54,260 nucleotides of DNA from Mobilisporobacter senegalensis (GTDB taxonomy: Bacteria; Bacillota; Clostridia; Lachnospirales; Lachnospiraceae): the NCBI RefSeq assembly GCF_003752155.1, contig NZ_RJVG01000016.1, positions 1 through 54,260 on the forward strand. The letters are read 5' to 3'. Shown here one piece after another: positions 48,965 through 54,260 of this stretch; the first letter of the stretch is position 1, and every line of letters starts with the position of its first letter. The notes beneath the pieces are model-generated. The model ran no database searches. It was not told the origin of the DNA and saw nothing but the letters and a program-made list of their open reading frames with translations. A program made the position numbers and the translations under genes.

Positions 48965-49777
48965 ATGAAAAAGATTAGTAAAAAAACTCTAAGTAAAGTA
49001 TGGTTCCGTTGGATGTGTGGAAACTTATCTTCTATGTCATTTCAATGGTTAGCATCATTTGGGTTTAGTGATTCTATGGTTCCGGCTATTAAAGAATTAT
49101 ACGGTGATAACAAAGACGAGCAAATTGCAGCATTACAAAGACATGCAGCTTTCTATAATACAGAGCCCCAATTAGGATGTATCATTAATGGTGTGGTTTG
49201 TGGTTTAGAGGAAGAACGGGCAAATGGAGCAGATATTGATGATGAAGTCATCAATGGTATAAAAATTGGTTTAATGGGTCCGTTAGCAGGTATCGGAGAT
49301 GCAATGGTACCGGGTATGTTAGTGCCTTTATTATTAAGTATTGCAATCGGATTATCTAATGGCGGCAATGTATTAGGTCCTATCTTCTATATCATTACAT
49401 ACATGGCAAGTGTGACGATAGGTACATATTATCTATTTTTTAAAGGCTATCAATTGGGAACCAAATCAATTGATCTAATTGTAGGAGAAGCGGCACAACG
49501 TATTCGTGAAGCATTTAATCTATTAGGAGCAATTGTAGTAGGAGGGGTAGGTGCCTCTTATGTGGCAGTTAATACAGCATTGCAAATTAGTACAGGAAAT
49601 GAGGAAGCACCGGTAATTATCAATAATGTACTAAATGGAATTTTCCCCAAACTATTATCTCTGGTTGTTGTTTTATTCTGTTGGTGGTTAATGTCTAAGA
49701 AAAAAGTATCAGCTTTAAAAGTAATGGGAATTTTAGTAGTAATAGCGATAGTTGGTGTGAGCATTGGATTCTTCTAA
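48965..49777 (+). CDS. PTS mannose/sorbose-family EIID component
   Basis: This 270-residue membrane protein completes the sugar channel with EIIC. Conserved segments include LSKVWFRWMCGNLSSMSFQW at the N-terminus and GLMGPLAGIGDAMVPGMLVP. The C-terminus is a hydrophobic helix. Its end overlaps the next small gene by 14 bases. Confidence 0.92.
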   Translation: MKKISKKTLSKVWFRWMCGNLSSMSFQWLASFGFSDSMVPAIKELYGDNKDEQIAALQRHAAFYNTEPQLGCIINGVVCGLEEERANGADIDDEVINGIKIGLMGPLAGIGDAMVPGMLVPLLLSIAIGLSNGGNVLGPIFYIITYMASVTIGTYYLFFKGYQLGTKSIDLIVGEAAQRIREAFNLLGAIVVGGVGASYVAVNTALQISTGNEEAPVIINNVLNGIFPKLLSLVVVLFCWWLMSKKKVSALKVMGILVVIAIVGVSIGFF

Positions 49778-50084
49778 TATAAATGATGATGTAAATATAA
49801 GGGAAGTAAATAAAAAATTGATAAATGCTTTTTTGGAGAAACAATGCGTATCTCCTGAATCAGCTATATTTTTAGAAACGATAGACTTATCTATCCCTTC
49901 AAAATTAAAATATTACTTAGTAGAGGAGTTTGTCAGATCAGACTTTGTCCGGGTATTACCAGATGGAAAAGTATATTTTCTAAATAAAAAGTGGGAAAAA
50001 GAGAAAAAGAAAACACAGGCTATATATCTCTTAATTATGATTTTTCCGATTATTTTAGGAATCTTATTAATCATTTTTTCGTGA
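49764..50084 (+). CDS. Small tail-anchored protein with winged-helix-like domain
   Basis: This 106-residue protein is not one I can name. Residues about 10-75 read like a small winged helix (AIFLETIDLSI ... YYLVEEFVRSDFVRVLPDGKVYFL). A basic stretch KKWEKEKKK and a C-terminal membrane helix (about 86-105) follow. The start is a TTG inside the EIID gene without a strong ribosome binding site, so translational coupling is likely. It is not the DUF956 protein often found in mannose PTS operons. A role in regulating or assembling the PTS is inferred only from position. Confidence 0.6.
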   Translation: MDSSNINDDVNIREVNKKLINAFLEKQCVSPESAIFLETIDLSIPSKLKYYLVEEFVRSDFVRVLPDGKVYFLNKKWEKEKKKTQAIYLLIMIFPIILGILLIIFS

Positions 50085-50112
50085 CAAAATCAATATCATA
50101 TGATAAAAATTA

Positions 50113-50155
50113 TTTTGCCCTTGACAGCATGTTTTTCATGCTGTCAAGGGTAAAA
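50113..50155. repeat. Strong hairpin between the small membrane protein and the HAD gene
   Basis: TTTTGCCCTTGACAGCATG (50113-50131) pairs with CATGCTGTCAAGGGTAAAA (50137-50155) over 18 of 19 positions around a TTTTT loop. No T-run follows on the plus strand, which argues against an ordinary terminator. It may protect the upstream PTS message or act as a processing site. Confidence 0.65.
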
Positions 50156-50207
50156 TGGAATAAAGGTCAGACATTGACACGACCATTAAAAATAGAGGTG
50201 TATTAAA

Positions 50208-51020
50208 ATGAAAAATATAATAATATTCTTTGACATTGATGGTACGCTAATTGATTGTTCAAAAGGAATTACGAAACCTACTGATAAAACCGTATATACC
50301 TTGAAAGAAATGCGTGATTCAGGAGCAATGTTGTTTATTACCAGTGGAAGACCATATTGCCTTATTAATAAAGAAATTCGTGAACTAGATTTTGATGGAT
50401 ATATTACCTCAAATGGTATGTGTATTCTTATGGAAGGTAAGGTCATTAATAGTAAAATAATAGGAGGTTATATAATTAAAAAATTAATTTCTTTGTCAAA
50501 TGAATATAACTTTGGATATCATTTTGAGACACCAACTTCTCTTTATACTAGTTCTAACAATAGAAAGTTTATTAATGATTATTTTATTAGGTATAGCTTG
50601 CCCCTATCAATACAAAATGAAAACTTTGAAGAAATTAGTAAGATTGTTAATAAGATTTCAGTTTACTTAAAAAAAGATGAGGATATTAAAATTATTTCGA
50701 AAGAACTAAATATGCTTACATTTCACAAAGTGGAAGATTGTGTATATGAGGCTTGTTACGACTATATAAGTAAGGGAAGCGCAATAAAAGAAGTGATAGA
50801 AATTTTGGATATTAAGGATTGGGAAATGTATGCATTTGGTGATGGAACAAACGATATTGAAATGATGCAAATTGTTGAAAATTCAATCGCAATGGGCAAT
50901 TGCCATCCACAATTATTAAAATATGCAAAGTATCAAACAGCCTCTGTAGATAAAGAGGGAATTTATGAATTTTGGAAAGCTCATAATCATCAAGAGAAAC
51001 TTGATTCAGATGTGGTTTGA
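50208..51020 (+). CDS. HAD superfamily phosphatase (Cof-type, subfamily IIB)
   Basis: This 270-residue hydrolase has motif I FFDIDGTL with the nucleophile Asp, motif II ITSGRP, motif III with the lysine in SKGSAI and motif IV FGDGTNDIEM. An alpha/beta cap lies between motifs II and III, as in sugar-phosphate phosphatases. The start follows AGAGGTG. It is last in the PTS module and could dephosphorylate a sugar phosphate; the substrate is unknown. The TGA stop lies in the loop of the terminator. Confidence 0.9.
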   Translation: MKNIIIFFDIDGTLIDCSKGITKPTDKTVYTLKEMRDSGAMLFITSGRPYCLINKEIRELDFDGYITSNGMCILMEGKVINSKIIGGYIIKKLISLSNEYNFGYHFETPTSLYTSSNNRKFINDYFIRYSLPLSIQNENFEEISKIVNKISVYLKKDEDIKIISKELNMLTFHKVEDCVYEACYDYISKGSAIKEVIEILDIKDWEMYAFGDGTNDIEMMQIVENSIAMGNCHPQLLKYAKYQTASVDKEGIYEFWKAHNHQEKLDSDVV

Positions 51021-51037
51021 ACCACATCTGAATTTTT
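51005..51037 (+). terminator. Terminator overlapping the HAD stop codon
   Basis: TTCAGATGTGGT (51005-51016) and ACCACATCTGAA (51021-51032) are perfect arms around a TTGA loop, followed by TTTTT. The HAD stop TGA (51018-51020) lies in the loop, so ribosomes reaching the stop would cover the stem. Confidence 0.85.
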
Positions 51038-51075
51038 AAATAGCAGAAGAATATATCAAAATAGCAGGATATCTG

Positions 51076-51801
51076 TTATTCGTATAATAAATCATTTCTT
51101 AATTCAACTTTGAAACTATATTTATCACCACGTACAACTGAGGCAGTATATTCTACCATTACATTCTCTTCATAGCTATAACGCTCTAATAAGGTGCATG
51201 GAATACTGGCAGTGATATTAAGTAATGCCCGGTCCTTTACATTAGGTATAATAGGCTTGAAAGTCTCCGTAGCACGATCTACCTGCAGACTATATTTTTC
51301 TTTTAAAAAAGTGTATAAAGAGCCTGTCTTAAGTAATTCTATATTTAATTTAAAAAAACGATTTTGTGGAAGATACGTTGTTTCAATCATAAGTGGATAA
51401 TCTTTTACAGATCGAAGTCTGATTAACTTATGAAATCTGTCGTTGGTACTATATCCTAATTTTATAGCTAAATCTCTGTCTAAAGTAATTAATTCATAAT
51501 CAATTACTTCATTATGGATTAGATTATTACTGTTTTTTAGTTCATCGGTAAAAGAATAGAACTTAAAAAGAGATTGTTCAAAAACCTGAGGTTTTACAAA
51601 AGTACCATTTCCGTGGATGGTATATATATAATTATGTTCTTTTAATGTTTCTAATGCTTGTCTGATTGTAGAACGACTTACATGATATTTTTCAGCAAGA
51701 TTTCTTTCGGTAGGTAATGGAGAATTCTCCGCGTATTCCCCATTTTGTATGGCGAGTAAAATACTGTCGTATATTGTCATATATAAAGGCGAATTAGACA
51801 T
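51076..51801 (-). CDS. GntR-family transcriptional regulator (UTRA type), divergent from the second PTS
   Basis: This 241-residue protein has an N-terminal winged helix with SRSTIRQALETLKEHNYIYTIHGNGTFV, followed by a UTRA domain. It is transcribed away from the second PTS operon across a 258-base gap that has an inverted repeat, the usual layout for a dedicated local regulator. It is only distantly similar to the first GntR protein in the ligand domain. Confidence 0.9.
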   Translation of the reverse strand: MSNSPLYMTIYDSILLAIQNGEYAENSPLPTERNLAEKYHVSRSTIRQALETLKEHNYIYTIHGNGTFVKPQVFEQSLFKFYSFTDELKNSNNLIHNEVIDYELITLDRDLAIKLGYSTNDRFHKLIRLRSVKDYPLMIETTYLPQNRFFKLNIELLKTGSLYTFLKEKYSLQVDRATETFKPIIPNVKDRALLNITASIPCTLLERYSYEENVMVEYTASVVRGDKYSFKVELRNDLLYE

Positions 51802-51900
51802 ATCATCATCCTTCCGGTTTCTTTTTATTCTAATTATACATGAACTGGTATCAATAAATCAAATTGCTTATTATATTCTATTTCATATTTGTGAGGAAAA

Positions 51901-51927
51901 TGCATACCACGTAAGAATTGGTATGCA
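51901..51927. promoter_or_regulatory. Inverted repeat between the second gntR and the second PTS
   Basis: TGCATACC (51901-51908) and GGTATGCA (51920-51927) are perfect 8-bp arms with 11 bases between. A related half, CTGGTATCA, lies at about 51846-51854 toward the gntR promoter. They are candidate binding sites of the adjacent GntR regulator. A consensus promoter was not found in the rest of the gap. Confidence 0.45.
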
Positions 51928-52059
51928 AAATGACTAAGGATTTCTAAAGTATTGGTCTGTAATTGGTAGAATTGTTGAAAATGAGGGTATAAAATGATAG
52001 TATTACGTAAAAGATGTATAAAAAAGAACTATTAATAACGAGTAAGAAAGGAGCAGGCT

Positions 52060-52533
52060 ATGGGAGAACCTAATATACTTCTGACACGAATCGACAATCG
52101 TCTCATTCACGGACAGGTTGGAGTAACTTGGACTATGACTTTAGGTGCGAATCTCATTCTTGTGGCTGATGATGTTGTTGCTGATGATACATTGCAACAG
52201 CAATTAATGAGTGTAACAGCTCAATCTTCTGGTGCGGGAGTAAGATTTTTTACGATTCAAAAAACAATCGATGTGATTCACAAAGCATCACCAAATCAGA
52301 AAATATTTATCGTATGCAGGACACCTCAGGTGGTAAGGAAACTAGTGGAAGGGGGCGTTCCGATAAAAGAAGTGAATGTTGGAAATATGCACTTTGACAA
52401 AGGGAAACATGCTTTAAGTAAGAAAGTTTACGTAGATGACAAGGATTTGGAGGATCTACAGGCAATACAAGCAGCGGGGGTTGAAGTCTATATTCAGGAT
52501 GTTCCGGGAGATATGAAAGAACATATAAAGTAA
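52060..52533 (+). CDS. PTS mannose/sorbose-family EIIB component, second system
   Basis: This 157-residue EIIB has the phosphorylated H17 in RIDNRLIHGQVGVTW. It leads an operon of EIIB, EIIC and EIID without EIIA, so it must receive phosphate from an EIIA made elsewhere, perhaps the one at 47196. The start follows AAGGAG. Confidence 0.93.
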   Translation: MGEPNILLTRIDNRLIHGQVGVTWTMTLGANLILVADDVVADDTLQQQLMSVTAQSSGAGVRFFTIQKTIDVIHKASPNQKIFIVCRTPQVVRKLVEGGVPIKEVNVGNMHFDKGKHALSKKVYVDDKDLEDLQAIQAAGVEVYIQDVPGDMKEHIK

Positions 52534-52558
52534 AGCTTAATACTAGGGAGGGTTTACA

Positions 52559-53350
52559 ATGGAAATAACTTTATTGCAAGGAATTGCACTAACTATTATG
52601 GCAATTATTGTAGGAATTGATTTTTGGCTTGAAGGGCTCTTTATTTTTAGACCAATTATTGTATGTACTTTAACAGGAATCATTCTGGGAGATGTACAGA
52701 TTGGTCTGATCACGGGAGGATTAACAGAATTAGCATTTGCCGGCTTAACTCCTGCCGGAGGAACACAACCACCAAATCCGGTTCTGGCTGGTGTTATGAC
52801 TACAGTTATTGCCCATTCAACTGGTTCAGATGCAGCAACAAGTGTTGCATTAGCATTACCATTCAGCTTCTTGATGCAGTATATTATCTTATTCTTCTAT
52901 TCTTCTTTTTCTTTATTTATGAGAAGAGCAGATGAATGTGCTAATAACGCAGATGCAAAAGGATTGTTTAAACTTAACATGTTAACAACAATTATTGTTG
53001 GTGTTACATATGGTGTCGTTGTATTCTTATGTGCTTATGTAGCGCAGGATGGTATGCAGGCATTAGTTCAAGCAATGCCTGAATGGTTAACACATGGATT
53101 CCAGGTAGCCGGAGGTATTCTTCCTGCAGTTGGTTTTGGTATGTTATTAAAAGTAATGTTAAAGATAGAATATGTACCATATCTACTGATTGGATTTTTA
53201 ATGGCTTGCTTCTTGACTTTATCAAATCTGTTACCAGTTGCTATTGCAGGAGCTGCATTAGCTTTAATCGGTTTCAACCGCGATAAGGATATTGCAAAAT
53301 TATTGTCTAATATAACAGTTAGTAAAGGAGATGAAGAGGATGGAATCTAA
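52559..53350 (+). CDS. PTS mannose/sorbose-family EIIC component, second system
   Basis: This 263-residue polytopic membrane protein has the conserved GLTPAGGTQPPNPVLAGV loop. It starts 25 bases after EIIB behind GGGAGG and overlaps EIID by 11 bases. The sequence differs substantially from the first system's EIIC, so a different sugar is likely. Confidence 0.92.
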   Translation: MEITLLQGIALTIMAIIVGIDFWLEGLFIFRPIIVCTLTGIILGDVQIGLITGGLTELAFAGLTPAGGTQPPNPVLAGVMTTVIAHSTGSDAATSVALALPFSFLMQYIILFFYSSFSLFMRRADECANNADAKGLFKLNMLTTIIVGVTYGVVVFLCAYVAQDGMQALVQAMPEWLTHGFQVAGGILPAVGFGMLLKVMLKIEYVPYLLIGFLMACFLTLSNLLPVAIAGAALALIGFNRDKDIAKLLSNITVSKGDEEDGI

Positions 53351-54143
53351 AGATAGTAAGAAAGTATTGACCAAGAAAGACATTACAAATTTAGGGCTTA
53401 CCTCTGGTTTGCTTCAGGCAAGTTTCAATTATGAAAGAATGCAAAGTGGAGGATTTACATTAGCACAGCTTCCGGCATTAAAGAAGATATATAAAGATGA
53501 TAAAGAAGGCCTTGCCAATGCAATGAATGATAATCTTGAATTCATCAATACTCATCCCAATCTGGTTGGTTTTCTTATGGGTCTTTTAGTGTCTCTGGAA
53601 GAAGCCCATGAGAACAGAGAGACCATAAAAGGTCTTAAAGTTGCACTGTTTGCACCTTTGGCAGGGATTGGTGATGCAATTTTCTGGTTTACATTATTAC
53701 CAATCATAGCAGGTATTTGTGCATCTATGGCTATGGATGGAAATGTTTTAGGACCAATCCTATTTTTCTTAACTTATCTTGTAGTGTTTGTTTTACGTAT
53801 TGTCTGGACTCATCTGGGATATAACCTTGGCGTAAAAGCAATTGATAAGATAAAGGAATATTCGACGATTCTATCAAAGGCGGCAACTATATTAGGGGTT
53901 ACAGTAATTGGTGGATTAATTGCATCCTATGTAAATATTAATATATTAACTGAAATAGTTGTTAATGAATCAAAAACCGTACTTTTACAAGCTGATTTTT
54001 TTGATAAGATATTTCCGAAAATATTACCATTTGGTTATACCTTTTTAATGTTTTCTCTATTGAAGAAGAAAGTGAGTCCGATTGTATTAATTGTTTCTAC
54101 ATTTGGTTTATCAATACTTTTATCTTTCTTGGGAATTCTTTAA
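53340..54143 (+). CDS. PTS mannose/sorbose-family EIID component, second system
   Basis: This 267-residue membrane protein is the EIID partner, with GLLQASFNYERMQSGGFTLA and LFAPLAGIGDAIFWF, which are family-typical. The ATG at 53340 has AAGGAG nine bases upstream; the ATG at 53331 sits directly against that site. It overlaps the EIIC stop. No clear terminator follows before the window ends. Confidence 0.92.
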   Translation: MESKDSKKVLTKKDITNLGLTSGLLQASFNYERMQSGGFTLAQLPALKKIYKDDKEGLANAMNDNLEFINTHPNLVGFLMGLLVSLEEAHENRETIKGLKVALFAPLAGIGDAIFWFTLLPIIAGICASMAMDGNVLGPILFFLTYLVVFVLRIVWTHLGYNLGVKAIDKIKEYSTILSKAATILGVTVIGGLIASYVNINILTEIVVNESKTVLLQADFFDKIFPKILPFGYTFLMFSLLKKKVSPIVLIVSTFGLSILLSFLGIL

Positions 54144-54260
54144 TCAGAGAACATTTTACATAATAACAGGAGACCAACTATGAATAGTCAATAGAAAAAT
54201 TAAAGTTTTTTCAAGAATCTTTGAACTAAAAAAGTGTATAGTAAACAAAGCATCAAAAGG

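Noticed and set aside
51962-52010. Candidate promoter TTGAAA-17-TAGTAT for the second PTS
   Set aside because: The match is weak in very AT-rich DNA and several alternatives exist; left unassigned.

Overview
The window looks like the chromosomal replication-origin region of a low-GC, anaerobic, Gram-positive bacterium of the class Clostridia, most probably the family Lachnospiraceae. The evidence is the origin-centred gene order (rpmH-rnpA-yidD-yidC-jag-mnmE-mnmG-rsmG on one side, dnaA-dnaN-S4 protein-recF-gyrB-gyrA on the other), consensus TGTTTCACGTGAAACA parS sites next to parAB, a T-box in front of serS, a V-type ATPase operon, an AdhE alcohol/aldehyde dehydrogenase and DUF3881/DUF4446 proteins. 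No name more precise than family is supported. The whole window is AT-rich with no obvious compositional break, and I saw no insertion sequence, prophage or CRISPR array.

Left arm (1-11,000, minus strand, replication running leftward): a strong promoter and leader of an rRNA operon leaving the left edge, tRNA-Ser(GCU), a two-subunit class I fumarase, and the dnaA-dnaN-yaaA-recF-gyrB-gyrA group. The origin appears bipartite: one DnaA-box cluster lies between dnaA and rpmH, and a second segment between dnaA and dnaN has DnaA boxes, a G-run and TAG-type trinucleotide repeats that resemble a DnaA-trio unwinding element.

Right arm, housekeeping part (11,500-32,200): ribosomal protein L34, RNase P protein, membrane insertion (YidD, YidC), KhpB/Jag, tRNA-modification enzymes MnmE and MnmG, RsmG, a GNAT acetyltransferase, a DegS/DegU-like two-component system, ParA/ParB with three parS sites (one inside parB, one forming a terminator stem), DUF4446, AdhE with Rex-type operators, an HD-GYP protein, T-box-serS, DUF3881, tRNA-Arg(CCU) and a D-Ala-D-Ala carboxypeptidase.

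V-ATPase part (32,500-41,200, minus strand, against replication): nine consecutive subunit genes in the order G/H-C-I-K-F-E-A-B-D, ending at a nested 127-bp palindrome. After it come trmB, an overlooked 54-residue Cys-rich ORF, thioredoxin, a hairpin element and tRNA-Lys(CUU).

Sugar part (43,100-54,200): two cupin-type phosphoglucose-isomerase-family proteins, a mannose-6-phosphate-isomerase-like protein with an extra N-terminal kinase-like domain, a GntR/UTRA regulator, a complete mannose-family PTS (EIIA, EIIB, EIIC, EIID) plus a small membrane protein and a HAD phosphatase, then a second divergent GntR regulator and a second PTS (EIIB, EIIC, EIID) without its own EIIA. Palindromic GntR-type operators lie in the promoters, so these genes probably form two inducible hexose uptake and isomerisation modules. 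The substrates cannot be read from the sequence. Most genes are well-known families; the less ordinary features are the palindromic elements, the parS-terminator, the origin architecture, the small Cys-rich ORF and the composite isomerase.
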